Positions 23,589 to 32,236 of a stretch of DNA of 38,342 nt are shown here, one piece after another. The first letter of the stretch is position 1. Each line of letters opens with the position of its first letter. The position numbers and the translations under genes are program-made. Under the pieces are notes generated by a model. It made no database searches and had not been told where the DNA came from. It worked only from the letters and a program-made list of their open reading frames with translations. The stretch is from Candidatus Solibacter sp. GTDB taxonomy: Bacteria; Acidobacteriota; Terriglobia; Bryobacterales; Bryobacteraceae. The stretch spans positions 1 through 38,342 of the forward strand of contig PNKE01000018.1 of NCBI GenBank assembly GCA_013822245.1. The letters are read 5' to 3'.

Positions 23589-25979
23589 ATGAATCGCATC
23601 CTCTTTCTCGCCGCGGCCGCCGCCGCTCTCACCGCTCTCTTGCCCGCTGAAGTCGCCTACCAGAAGCCGCCGAAGGAGATCCTCGACGTCCTCCACGCCC
23701 CGGCCTCTCCCTCCATCTTCATCAGCCCCAACAGGACCCACATCCTGCTCATGGAGCGCCGCCTCTATCCCGGCATCGACGAACTTGCAGCCCCCGTCCA
23801 CCGCATCGCCGGACTGCGCATCAACCCCGCCAACAACGGGCCTCACGCGCCGTCGATGGTCTACACCGGCATCTCCGTCATGGACATCGAAACCGGCAAA
23901 CAGACCCGCATCCAAGTCCCGCCCGGCGCCCGTCTCGGCGCGCCCGAATGGAGCCCTGACGGCAAGCGCTTCGCCATCGCCAACACCTCCGCCTCCAGCA
24001 TCGACCTCTATACCGGCTCTCTCTCGTCCGCCTTGCTCCGCCGCGTCCCAGGCGTCCGCCTCAACGACACCATCGGCGACCCCATCTCCTGGTGGTCAGG
24101 CAGCTCGGAACTCCTCGTACGTCTCGTACCTTCCGCCCGCGGCCCCGCCCCCAAGCCGCCCGCCGCCCCTTCGGGCCCCAACGTCCAGGAGAGCGCCGGC
24201 CGCGGCGGACCTGTCCGCACCTACCAGGACATGCTCGCCAGTCCTTACGACGAGCAGCTTTTCGATTACTACTGCACCGCCCAGTTGGCTGCTGTCAATG
24301 TCGCCACACTGAAAGTCACGCCCGTCGGCAAGCCGGCCATCTTCGCCGCCGCCGAACCCGCCCCCGACGGCGGGCGCCTGCTTGTCGGCCTGGTCCAGCG
24401 CCCCTACTCCTACGTCCACGCCTACCCGTCGTTCCCTCGTGAAACCGCAGTCTGGGACCGCACCGGCAAGTCCATCTACACCGTCCAGAAGCGCGGCCTG
24501 CTCGACGCCGTGCCCATAGAAGGCGTCCCCACCGGCCCGCGCAACATCTCCTGGCGGCCAAACGAACCCGCCACTCTGCTCTGGTGGGAGGCCCTCGACA
24601 ACGGCGATCCGAAGAACAAGGTCCCCAATCGCGACAAGCTCATCATGGCCAAGGCGCCGTTCGCCGCACCCGTCGAGGTCACCCGTACCGTCCACCGCGC
24701 CATGGGCGTCTTGCACGGCGAAGGCGGCCTCGCCCTGATCAACGACTACGACCGCAACCGCCGCTGGCTCACCGTCACCCGCATCTTCCTCGACGACCGC
24801 ACCGCCGAGCCCAGGCAGATCTGGAGCCGGTCCATGCAGGACCGTTATCGCAACCCCGGCCAGCCCATCTTCAAACGCCTGCCCACCGGCGCATCCATCA
24901 TCCACCAGTCCGGCGATTCCATCTTCCTTCGCGGCGAAGGCGCCACCCCCATGGGCGACCGTCCCTTCCTCGACCGCATGAACATCCGTACCTGGCAGAC
25001 CGAACGCGTCTTTCAGGCCGGCGAGAAGGGCTACGAATCGGTGGTCGGGCTGCTCTCCGACGACGGCGCGAAGTTTCTCACCTCCTACGAGGACCCGAAA
25101 ACGCCGCCCAATCTCATGGTTCGCATCGCCGGCGCGGATTCCCGCAAGCCCATCACCAACTTCACCGACACCACCCCCCAGCTCCGCCAGATCAAGCAGC
25201 AACTCGTCACCTACAAGCGCGCTGACGGCGTCCAACTGAGCTTTACTCTCTACCTGCCGCCCGGCTACAAAGAAGGCACCCGCCTGCCGACGATCCTCTA
25301 TGCCTACCCGCTCGAATACAACGACCCCGACACCGCCGGCCAGATCGGCGGCTCCACCCAGCGTTTCGTCCAGATGCGCGGCGCCTCGCACCTGTTCCTG
25401 CTGCTCAACGGCTACGCCATCCTCAACAACGCCACCATCCCCATCGTCGGCGACCCCGAAACCGTCAACAACACATACATCGAACAACTGGTCGACGGCG
25501 CCAAGGCCGCCATTGATAAGGCCGTCGAAATGGGCGTCACCGACCGCAACCGCGTCGGCGTCACAGGCCACTCCTACGGCGGCTTCATGACCGCCAACCT
25601 GCTGGCCCACTCAGATCTGTTCCGCACCGGCGTCGCCCGCTCCGGCGCCTACAACCGCACACTCACCCCCTTCGGCTTCCAAAGCGAACGCCGGACGTTC
25701 TGGCAGGCCCGCGACGTCTACATGAAGATGTCGCCGTTCACCTGGGCCGACAAGATCAACGAACCCATCCTGCTCATCCATGGCGAGGCCGACAACAATC
25801 CCGGCACTTTCCCCGTCCAGTCCGACCGCCTCTATCAGGCCGTGCGCGGCAACGGCGGGACAGTTCGTTTGGTTTTCCTGCCGCACGAGTCCCATGGCTA
25901 CGCCGCCAAGGAATCCATCGAGCACGTGCTCTGGGAGACCCAGTCCTGGTTCGACCGCTACGTCAAGGACGCGAAGTAG
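23589..25979 (+). CDS. Exported S9 prolyl-oligopeptidase family peptidase (glutamyl-endopeptidase-like)
   Basis: 796 residues from ATG 23589, with GGGAG five bases before; an ATG at 23577 lies inside that ribosome site. The signal peptide is MNRILFLAAAAAALTALLPA. After YQKPPKEILDVLHAP, the usual start of this S9 subgroup, a beta-propeller covers about 40-520. The alpha/beta-hydrolase domain carries Ser662 in GHSYGGF, Asp735 in GEADNNPG and His769 in HESHGY. The layout resembles chloroplast glutamyl endopeptidase more than dipeptidyl peptidases. It probably degrades short peptides in the periplasm. A strong hairpin terminator follows (25995-26040). Confidence 0.9.
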   Translation: MNRILFLAAAAAALTALLPAEVAYQKPPKEILDVLHAPASPSIFISPNRTHILLMERRLYPGIDELAAPVHRIAGLRINPANNGPHAPSMVYTGISVMDIETGKQTRIQVPPGARLGAPEWSPDGKRFAIANTSASSIDLYTGSLSSALLRRVPGVRLNDTIGDPISWWSGSSELLVRLVPSARGPAPKPPAAPSGPNVQESAGRGGPVRTYQDMLASPYDEQLFDYYCTAQLAAVNVATLKVTPVGKPAIFAAAEPAPDGGRLLVGLVQRPYSYVHAYPSFPRETAVWDRTGKSIYTVQKRGLLDAVPIEGVPTGPRNISWRPNEPATLLWWEALDNGDPKNKVPNRDKLIMAKAPFAAPVEVTRTVHRAMGVLHGEGGLALINDYDRNRRWLTVTRIFLDDRTAEPRQIWSRSMQDRYRNPGQPIFKRLPTGASIIHQSGDSIFLRGEGATPMGDRPFLDRMNIRTWQTERVFQAGEKGYESVVGLLSDDGAKFLTSYEDPKTPPNLMVRIAGADSRKPITNFTDTTPQLRQIKQQLVTYKRADGVQLSFTLYLPPGYKEGTRLPTILYAYPLEYNDPDTAGQIGGSTQRFVQMRGASHLFLLLNGYAILNNATIPIVGDPETVNNTYIEQLVDGAKAAIDKAVEMGVTDRNRVGVTGHSYGGFMTANLLAHSDLFRTGVARSGAYNRTLTPFGFQSERRTFWQARDVYMKMSPFTWADKINEPILLIHGEADNNPGTFPVQSDRLYQAVRGNGGTVRLVFLPHESHGYAAKESIEHVLWETQSWFDRYVKDAK

Positions 25980-25985
25980 CCTCGC

Positions 25986-26405
25986 TCAAATCCAAACCGG
26001 CCGGGTCGCCTCGGATATGGGGTTGCCCGGCCGGTTCTCTTTCTCGACCGAATACACTGCGCACTGCCCTACCAGTTGCTTCACGCTCGGCCTCGGCGCC
26101 GGCGCGCAGAGTTCGCACGACCTGTCGCCTTCCCTGCCTTCGACAACCAGTTCGCCGTCCTTGCGCGTCATCCTCCAGGCCCGTCTCGCCCCGCGATCCC
26201 AGGCCAGCGCGTCCAGGCTGCCTTCGTAGCCCGCGATCATCTGGTAGCCGCCCTCCGGACCGATGAACACCACCCAGTCGTCCACCGTCATGCCCGCGTT
26301 GGCGCCCGACCGCATCGCTTCCATCGCTTTCATCAACCGCCCGGCCGTGCCTCGCAATGTGTCCACGCTAGACTCTTCGGCCCGCCCTGGCCGGTCTTTG
26401 AGCAA
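25986..26405 (-). CDS. Hypothetical protein, doubtful 3' end
   Basis: 139 codons with a TTG start at 26405; ATG at 26333 (115 residues) is an alternative. No family is recognised. The middle (DDWVVFIGPEGGYQMIAGYE, then ALAWDRGARRAWRMTRKDGE) looks like genuine coding sequence with mixed charged and aromatic residues, but no signal peptide or membrane segment is seen. The last 15 or so codons are read through a perfect 11-bp hairpin that looks like the terminator of the convergent S9 gene, which is unusual for a coding end. It lies 47 bases downstream of the LssY_C protein gene on the same strand. Confidence 0.45.
   Translation of the reverse strand: MLKDRPGRAEESSVDTLRGTAGRLMKAMEAMRSGANAGMTVDDWVVFIGPEGGYQMIAGYEGSLDALAWDRGARRAWRMTRKDGELVVEGREGDRSCELCAPAPRPSVKQLVGQCAVYSVEKENRPGNPISEATRPVWI
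25995..26040 (+). terminator. Strong hairpin terminator of the S9 peptidase gene
   Basis: A perfect 11-bp inverted repeat, aaccggccggg (25995-26005) and cccggccggtt (26026-26036), with a 20-base loop, starts 16 bases after the S9 stop. A pyrimidine tail ctctttctc follows. On the minus strand the stem is followed by TTGGATTTG, so it may work in both directions. Confidence 0.68.
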
Positions 26406-26452
26406 ATCAGCCGCCGGCCAGCCGGAGGTGGGTCATTCAGACCGCGAATCGC

Positions 26453-28486
26453 CTACTCCTGGCCCCAGGGATTCTTCACCTCGGCCGGTTTCCCCGCCGG
26501 ATTGGTCTCGGCCTCGGTGGGCGGCGTCGCGGCCGGTTTCGCCCCCAGATCCATCAGCACCGTCCTCAACACCGCCTCCAGCAGCGCCGAACGCGGAAAC
26601 ACCGGTTGCTGCTGCTTGCCCTTCTCGAAGTTCAGCGCAATCGCCAGATGATCCGACACCGCCACCCCCAGCACCTTCGACTCCGGCACAGTCGCATCCG
26701 GCTTCAGCACCTGCCCGTCATGCTCCCTGTCGTAGCTGTTCAGCATCATCATCGTCGCCCGGTTCTGCGCCGGAATGTTCTCCTGGCTGGCCACCGCCAC
26801 CAGCGAATACGCCGGCACGAACGGATGCGGGAACGACGTCAGGAACCGCTGCCGCACATCCCGCCTCAACGAGTTCATCCCCGCCGCCAGATCCCCCTTG
26901 CACGACGCCTTCTTCGAATACTCCATGTACTTGCCGATCCGCATCGGCAGCGAATCGGCGATCGGCGACCCGCCCGACGCCCCCGCCACCGACACGAACG
27001 CCGCCACCGCCTTGCGCGCCTCTTCATGACGCGCCAGCGCCTCCTGCATGTCCGGAGTCCCCTTCGAATACCCGATGACGATGTACTTGCGCCTGTCCTG
27101 GCCCGCCATCTGCTGCTTCAGATACTCGGCGATCATCTTCGCGTTGTCGGTGGCCGAATCGTTCGGCACCGGCACGATCTCGGCCGTGATGCCGTACTTC
27201 CCAGTCAGGTGCTTGCGCCCCTCCTCCCAGGCCGGCGTATCGGCCACGCAGGTGTTCATAATGCCCGGGATCACCAGCAGCCTGTACTCCCTCGACGGCC
27301 ACCCCAGTTTCAGGTCCGTCTTGCCGCCGCCCCTCACCCAGTCCTCGCACTTGCCCCAGTCGCCCCCGTCCGGATTCACCTGCCTGAGCACCGAGCAGAA
27401 TGTATCCCCAAACTGGCTCACCAGTCCCGCCGCCTCCGGCATCATCGTAATCACCAGAATCCGGCCGTCGGAAAAATACTCCTGACCGTGCGCCGTCTTG
27501 GCCTTCGTGACCGGATTCGCCGGCGTGTGGTACTCGGTCTTCACCACCTGCCCCGAGTTCTTCAGCGACTCGCCGACATACTCCCGCTCCAGATCCGTAT
27601 TGGGATCGATCTTGTGCGTGATCTTGCCGTTGCGCTGGTCCCGGTCAAAGCCGACGTCGTGCGTCCCGGCGCCCACCCAGACCGTCGTCCCGCCGGCGGC
27701 AAACGGCGCTTTCCAGATTCTGAAGTGGTGCCGCGCGGCCACGGTCTTGATCGGATCCGAGTGTGCAAACCCATAGTCCTGCGCCCGGCCAAACATCTTC
27801 AACTCCGACATCGGCATCGTCAGATACGCCTCGCGCGACAGTACGCCAAGGCTGCCCCGAATGATCGAATCCTTGATCGACCGGTCCACCACCACCCAGC
27901 CCATCGCCAGCAGCGCCCGCTTCACCTGGTCCTCGCCTCCAAGAATGACGAAGTTCACCCTGTCGCCCTCGGTCCCGGCGTCATCCACCACCCGTGGCGG
28001 AATCCGCGCCCAATGCTCCTCGGTCATCGTCGGCAACGGGCCGCTATAGGTCTCCTGCGGCGCACCGGCCTTGGCCGCGATCTCCACTTTCACCGAATAG
28101 CTCCCCTGCCCGCCTCCCGCCGCCGGCTGGTTCACTCCCAGAAACAGCCTTCCCCCGATCACCATCCGCAACTCGCGCCTCTCGCCAACCAGAAACGGCC
28201 GTGCCGCCGCCCCATCGCCCACCCGCCCGATCAGCGCCCCGCGCCCGGCATCGTTCAACTGCATCGCCCGCACCATGTCCAGCCACCCGCGCTTCAGCCC
28301 CTCGGGCGTCGATTCCGTGGCCGAGTCGGTGAACTTCAGCTTTCCCGCCGCCTCGAACTTCACCAGATCGCCGGCCTGGACGTCGATGCCTGTGTCCTTC
28401 CACTTGTCGGATCCGGACACATCAATGGTCTTCACCTGCGCCGCCAGCGGCAGAACGAGCATCAGCCCCAGGCTAAGTTTCCTCAT
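26453..28486 (-). CDS. Exported PA-IL-like / LssY_C / hydrolase-like multidomain protein
   Basis: 677 residues with signal peptide (MRKLSLGLMLVLPLAAQ). Residues about 18-135 resemble the PA-I lectin (LecA)-like beta sandwich found at the N-terminus of several exported proteins: IDVSGSDKWKDTGIDVQAGD, LIGRVGDGAAARPFLVG and GRLFLGVNQ. Residues about 175-310 match the LssY C-terminal domain: VNFVILGGEDQVKRALLAMG, KTVAARHHFRIWKAPF and GTHDVGFDRD. The last half has an alpha/beta-hydrolase-like stretch with GYSKG (472-476), so Ser474 is a candidate nucleophile, and VSDHLAIAL near the end. The combination suggests a sugar-binding, exported enzyme of unknown substrate. It is divergent from the TIM-barrel glycosidase gene 109 bases away. 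Confidence 0.8.
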   Translation of the reverse strand: MRKLSLGLMLVLPLAAQVKTIDVSGSDKWKDTGIDVQAGDLVKFEAAGKLKFTDSATESTPEGLKRGWLDMVRAMQLNDAGRGALIGRVGDGAAARPFLVGERRELRMVIGGRLFLGVNQPAAGGGQGSYSVKVEIAAKAGAPQETYSGPLPTMTEEHWARIPPRVVDDAGTEGDRVNFVILGGEDQVKRALLAMGWVVVDRSIKDSIIRGSLGVLSREAYLTMPMSELKMFGRAQDYGFAHSDPIKTVAARHHFRIWKAPFAAGGTTVWVGAGTHDVGFDRDQRNGKITHKIDPNTDLEREYVGESLKNSGQVVKTEYHTPANPVTKAKTAHGQEYFSDGRILVITMMPEAAGLVSQFGDTFCSVLRQVNPDGGDWGKCEDWVRGGGKTDLKLGWPSREYRLLVIPGIMNTCVADTPAWEEGRKHLTGKYGITAEIVPVPNDSATDNAKMIAEYLKQQMAGQDRRKYIVIGYSKGTPDMQEALARHEEARKAVAAFVSVAGASGGSPIADSLPMRIGKYMEYSKKASCKGDLAAGMNSLRRDVRQRFLTSFPHPFVPAYSLVAVASQENIPAQNRATMMMLNSYDREHDGQVLKPDATVPESKVLGVAVSDHLAIALNFEKGKQQQPVFPRSALLEAVLRTVLMDLGAKPAATPPTEAETNPAGKPAEVKNPWGQE

Positions 28487-28552
28487 GTCCCTATCTTGCT
28501 ATCATTCACCCGGGCTTGCACCTGCGCCGCCTGCGCCCCCGCTCATCTGACG

Positions 28553-28558
28553 TATAAT
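28553..28558 (+). promoter_or_regulatory. Candidate -10 of the glycosidase gene
   Basis: A perfect TATAAT stands 37 bases before the glycosidase ATG, in the 109-base gap with the divergent LssY_C protein gene. No good -35 is visible 16-18 bases upstream. Unlike the other divergent gaps here, it has no symmetric partner on the minus strand. Confidence 0.45.
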
Positions 28559-28595
28559 TTCTCCGCCGGATCCTCCATTCAACCGGAATGACCCC

Positions 28596-30008
28596 ATGAA
28601 ACTCTTCACCCTCCTGTTTGCCCTCCTGCCGCTGCTCACCGCGCAGCCGCCCATCTCTCTTCACCCCGCCAACCCGCACTACTACGAGTTCCGCGGCCGC
28701 CCGACTGTCCTCATCACCTCCGCCGAACACTACGGCGCCGTCCTCAACCTCGACTTCGACTACCGCAAGTACCTCGATTCCCTCGCCGCCGGCAACCTCA
28801 ATCTCACCCGGATCTTCACCGGCGCCTACCGCGAATTCCCCGGCGACTTCAACATCCACGGCAACACCCTTGCCCCCAAACCCGGCCGCTACATCACCCC
28901 CTGGGCCGAAGCTCCCGGCGGCAAATGGGACCTGACGAAATGGAGCCCAGCCTACTTCGCCCGCCTGAAGGACTTCGTCTCGGAAGCCTCCAAGCGCGGC
29001 ATCGCCGTCGAAGTCACCCTGTTCACCGCTTACTACAACGAACACCGCTGGAAAGAGTGCCCGCTCTACATTGACCGCAACGTCAACGGCATCGGCAATG
29101 CCAAGTTCGACGAATCGCTCACCCTCCTCCATCCCGCGCTCGTCGAAGCCCAGTCCGCCATGGTCCGCAAGATCGTCACCGAACTCAACGCCTTCGACAA
29201 CGTCATCTACGAAATCTGCAATGAGCCTTACTTCGCCGGCGTCGCCCTGGACTGGCAGCGCCACATCGCCCGCGTTGTCTCCTCAACCGAAAAGAACCTG
29301 CCCAACCGCCACCTCATCGCCCAGAACATCGCTAACCACCAGGGCGTCATCGACAACCCCGACCCCGAGGTCTCCGTCTTCCACTTCCACTACGCCCGCC
29401 CGCCCATCGCCGTCGATCAGAACTACGGCCTGAACCGTGTCATCGGCTTGGATGAAACTGGCTTCGACGGCTCCGGCGAAGCCATCTACCGCATCCAGGG
29501 CTGGGACTTCATCCTTGCCGGCGGCGCCCACTACAACAACCTGGATTACTCCTTTATCGCCGGCCACGAAGACGGCTCCTGGCCCGTTCCCGCCGCTAAC
29601 CCCGGCTACGGCTCGCCCGAACTCCGGAAACAGCTCTCCTATCTCGCCGCCTTCATGAATGGATTCGACTTCGTCCGCATGGCCCCGGCCCGCGACCTCA
29701 TCGCCGCCGGCATCCCCGAAAACGCCTCCGCCCGCGCCCTGGCCGAACCCGGCCGCCAGTACGCCGTCTATCTCCACCACGGCCGCACCCTCGCCGGACA
29801 CAAGCCCAACTACGTCGTCGGCAACCGCCGGATGTACACTCAACTCGAACTCCGCCTGCCCGCCGGCGAATACCGCGCCTCCTGGCTCAATCCCCGCAAC
29901 GGGAAGACGGAGCGCGAAGAGGTCTTCAGCCACTCCGGCGGCGTGAAGGTCCTCGCCTCGCCCGCCTACCAGGAGGACGTCGCACTCAAGATCGTCTCGG
30001 TGAAATGA
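28596..30008 (+). CDS. Exported TIM-barrel glycoside hydrolase
   Basis: 470 residues with signal peptide (MKLFTLLFALLPLLTAQ). A retaining clan A-type (beta/alpha)8 barrel is suggested by VIYEICNEPYF, with Glu210 as acid/base after the Asn, and by VIGLDETGFDG, with Glu287 as candidate nucleophile. The N-terminal HPANPHYYEFRGRPTVLI and DFDYRKYLDSLAAGNLNLTR segments are as in exported GH5-like and DUF4038-like glycosidases. A small beta domain closes the protein (about 380-470; LRLPAGEYRASWLNPRNGK). The exact GH family cannot be decided by eye. It acts in the periplasm or outside the cell on a plant or microbial polysaccharide. It ends in an ATGA overlap with the next small frame. Confidence 0.83.
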   Translation: MKLFTLLFALLPLLTAQPPISLHPANPHYYEFRGRPTVLITSAEHYGAVLNLDFDYRKYLDSLAAGNLNLTRIFTGAYREFPGDFNIHGNTLAPKPGRYITPWAEAPGGKWDLTKWSPAYFARLKDFVSEASKRGIAVEVTLFTAYYNEHRWKECPLYIDRNVNGIGNAKFDESLTLLHPALVEAQSAMVRKIVTELNAFDNVIYEICNEPYFAGVALDWQRHIARVVSSTEKNLPNRHLIAQNIANHQGVIDNPDPEVSVFHFHYARPPIAVDQNYGLNRVIGLDETGFDGSGEAIYRIQGWDFILAGGAHYNNLDYSFIAGHEDGSWPVPAANPGYGSPELRKQLSYLAAFMNGFDFVRMAPARDLIAAGIPENASARALAEPGRQYAVYLHHGRTLAGHKPNYVVGNRRMYTQLELRLPAGEYRASWLNPRNGKTEREEVFSHSGGVKVLASPAYQEDVALKIVSVK

Positions 30009-30229
30009 CTGAGATCATCGTCATCATCGCCTCGCTGGCCGCTGTTGTCGCCATCGTCGCTTACAAGTATTGGACCCTCGGCGACCGCGGCGCCGAGTTC
30101 GATCTGGTCGTCAAGCGCGGTGAGTCCCTCTGTGACCCCCAGGACCCCGGTTCCACCATCGAACTCGACCTCGAATCCCGCCGTTCTCCGGAATCCGGCG
30201 GGAAGCCCGGCTCCGAAGCCGGTTCCTGA
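30005..30229 (+). CDS. Small single-helix membrane protein (hypothetical)
   Basis: 74 codons. The ATG overlaps the glycosidase stop as ATGA, suggesting coupling. A clear N-terminal membrane helix (TEIIVIIASLAAVVAIVAY) is followed by a short polar tail. The last 16 codons are Ser/Gly/Pro-rich and coincide with CCGGCT/AGCCGG, a small hairpin, so the 3' part may be non-coding. No family is recognised. Confidence 0.45.
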   Translation: MTEIIVIIASLAAVVAIVAYKYWTLGDRGAEFDLVVKRGESLCDPQDPGSTIELDLESRRSPESGGKPGSEAGS

Positions 30230-30275
30230 ACCCACACCCGGGCCCTCTCCCCCCGACCCGCTAAGATGAAGGGAG

Positions 30276-31310
30276 ATGGTCAGCGAAGCTGCCGAGGCGG
30301 GCAAGGGGAATCTCACGAGAAACCGTGTGTTGAACGGCCTCGTTTACTCGCTCTCCATCGCCTGCCTGCTCTGGGTCTACCACGACTTCGACTGGAAGAC
30401 CGAACTCCCGCGCCTGCGCAACATCCACTGGGCCTGGATCGCCGTCGCCGTCGCCAGCGACATTCTCGTCTATGTCGTCCAGGCCTGGCGCTGGAACATC
30501 CTGCTTGAACCGATACAGCGGGTCCCCCTCGGCCGTAGCGTCCGCGCCGTCTACATCGGACTGTTCGCCAACGAAGTCCTGCCGTTCCGCAGCGGCGAAC
30601 TCATACGCTGCTACCTGCAGTCGATCTGGAGCCGTATTTCGTTCCCCTTCGTCCTCTCCTCGGCCCTCATCGAACGGCTGATCGACGGTGTCTGGCTCAT
30701 CGCGGCTTTCGGGCTGCTGACGTTCTTCGTCGATATGCCCGCACAGATCAAGGCCGCCGCATTCGCGCTCGCCGGCGTCGTCGGCATCCTCGGCGCGCTG
30801 GTTCTGTTCGCCGTCCTGAACCGCCGCTTCGCCCGCCATGTCACCACGCGCCACCGCTGGTCCGAAATCCTGCGCTCCCTGGTCGAAGGCCTGCACGCCA
30901 TGGGCCGCGCCGAGTCGTTCCCGCGCGCCGTCGCCGTCAGCTTCCTTTACCTGTTCCTTCAGATCATCCCCGTCCACGCCATGCTCGAAGGCTACGGCCT
31001 CGACCTGCCCTGGTTGTCGGCCGCCGTCGTGCTGATCGTCCTTCGCCTCGGCACCGTCGTTCCGGCGCTGCCCGGCAACGTCGGCGTCTTCCATTTCTTC
31101 AGCTTCATCGCCCTCACCCGCCTGCTCGGCGTCGAAGAACAGGCCGCCAAGGGCGTCAGCGCCGTCATGTTCTTCATCATCACCGTTCCGCTGCTCATCG
31201 GCGGCAGCATCGCCCTGATGCTCACCAGACTGAACATCCAGAACATCCTGCGCCGGGCACAGGCCCATCACGCCGAACACACCCAATCATCTGCCCAACC
31301 GCCCAAGTGA
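30276..31310 (+). CDS. UPF0104 / LPG synthase-TM-like flippase family membrane protein
   Basis: 344 residues with about seven to nine membrane helices. Conserved segments of the lysylphosphatidylglycerol synthetase TM/UPF0104 family are present: AWRWNILLEP, VYIGLFANEVLPFRSGELIRCYL, SSALIERLIDGVWL and PALPGNVGVFHFFSF. Family members are thought to move lipids or lipid-linked intermediates across the inner membrane; the cargo is unknown. AAGGGAG lies directly before the ATG and a -10-like TAAGAT (30262-30267) nine bases before it. The start could be further in, as the first 15 residues are polar. The PIG-L gene follows. Confidence 0.87.
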   Translation: MVSEAAEAGKGNLTRNRVLNGLVYSLSIACLLWVYHDFDWKTELPRLRNIHWAWIAVAVASDILVYVVQAWRWNILLEPIQRVPLGRSVRAVYIGLFANEVLPFRSGELIRCYLQSIWSRISFPFVLSSALIERLIDGVWLIAAFGLLTFFVDMPAQIKAAAFALAGVVGILGALVLFAVLNRRFARHVTTRHRWSEILRSLVEGLHAMGRAESFPRAVAVSFLYLFLQIIPVHAMLEGYGLDLPWLSAAVVLIVLRLGTVVPALPGNVGVFHFFSFIALTRLLGVEEQAAKGVSAVMFFIITVPLLIGGSIALMLTRLNIQNILRRAQAHHAEHTQSSAQPPK

Positions 31311-31362
31311 GCTAAAATCCACAAGCAGGGATACCCCCCGGTTGGAAGGAAATCGACATCGC

Positions 31363-32226
31363 ATGAAACGCGCCATCACCCTCTTCGCCCTCTTCGCGGC
31401 ATTCGCCTTCGCCCAGTCGCCGAAGCTCCGCATCATCGCCATCGGAGCCCACCCCGACGACTGCGAGATCAAGTTCGGCGGCACCGCCGCCAAACTCGCC
31501 AAGGCGGGCCACGCCGTCAAGTTTCTTTCGGTCACCAACGGCGACGCCGGCCACCAGACCCTCGCCGGCGCCGCCCTCGCTAAACGCCGCTATCTGGAAA
31601 CCCAGGAAGCGGCCCGCCGCCTCGGCATCGCCGAGTATCAGGTTCTCGACAACCATGACGGAGAACTGATGCCCACCCTCGAAGTCCGCCGCCAGATCAT
31701 CCGCGCCATCCGCCAGTGGAACGCCGATATCGTCATCGGCCCACGCATCAACGACTATCACCCCGACCACCGCTACACCGGCATGCTCGTCCAGGATGCC
31801 GCCTACATGGTCGTTGTCCCCAATATCGTCTCCGACACCCCGGCGCTCAGGAAGAACCCCATCTTCCTCTACTTCCAGGACACTTTCCAGAAGCCCGCAC
31901 CCTTCCGCCCCGACGTCGCCGTCCCCGTCGATGACGTCTGGGACATCAAAATCAATGGCCTCGACGCCCATGTCTCGCAGTTCTACGAATGGCTGCCCTA
32001 CGTCGACAACCGCCTCGAACAGATCCCCGCCGACCCGGCCGCCCGCAAGAAACTGCTCGCCACCATGCGCATCCAACCCGTCTCCGACGCCGTCCGCAAG
32101 ACTCTGGTCGAGCAACTCGGCTCTGAAGCCGCCGCCAAGGTGAAGTTTGTCGAAAGCTTCGAACTCTGCGAATACGGACGCCGCCCGTCCATCGAGGAGC
32201 TGCGCGCCATGTTTCCCCTGAAGTAG
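31363..32226 (+). CDS. Exported PIG-L family deacetylase
   Basis: 287 residues. Start chosen at 31363 for the signal peptide MKRAITLFALFAAFAFAQ; GGAAGG lies 13 bases before it. The zinc motif AHPDDCE (29-35, His30/Asp32/Asp33) and the second NDYHPDHRYTG site (about 130-140) are intact, with GGTAAKLAKAGH typical of the fold. PIG-L/LmbE enzymes deacetylate N-acetyl sugars such as GlcNAc conjugates or mycothiol precursors; export suggests a sugar or glycan fragment outside the cytoplasm. A -10-like TAAAAT at 31313-31318 comes just after the flippase stop. selA follows after 10 bases. Confidence 0.88.
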   Translation: MKRAITLFALFAAFAFAQSPKLRIIAIGAHPDDCEIKFGGTAAKLAKAGHAVKFLSVTNGDAGHQTLAGAALAKRRYLETQEAARRLGIAEYQVLDNHDGELMPTLEVRRQIIRAIRQWNADIVIGPRINDYHPDHRYTGMLVQDAAYMVVVPNIVSDTPALRKNPIFLYFQDTFQKPAPFRPDVAVPVDDVWDIKINGLDAHVSQFYEWLPYVDNRLEQIPADPAARKKLLATMRIQPVSDAVRKTLVEQLGSEAAAKVKFVESFELCEYGRRPSIEELRAMFPLK

Positions 32227-32236
32227 GCATCCCGCC

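Noticed and set aside
21437-25610. Several long minus-strand frames rich in Gly, Val, Asp and Glu.
   Set aside because: They are antisense readings of the acylase and S9 genes, whose catalytic motifs are clear on the plus strand.
26606-28591. Plus-strand frame of 661 codons, rich in His, Arg and Leu.
   Set aside because: Antisense to the LssY_C multidomain gene; composition is that of a high-GC shadow frame.
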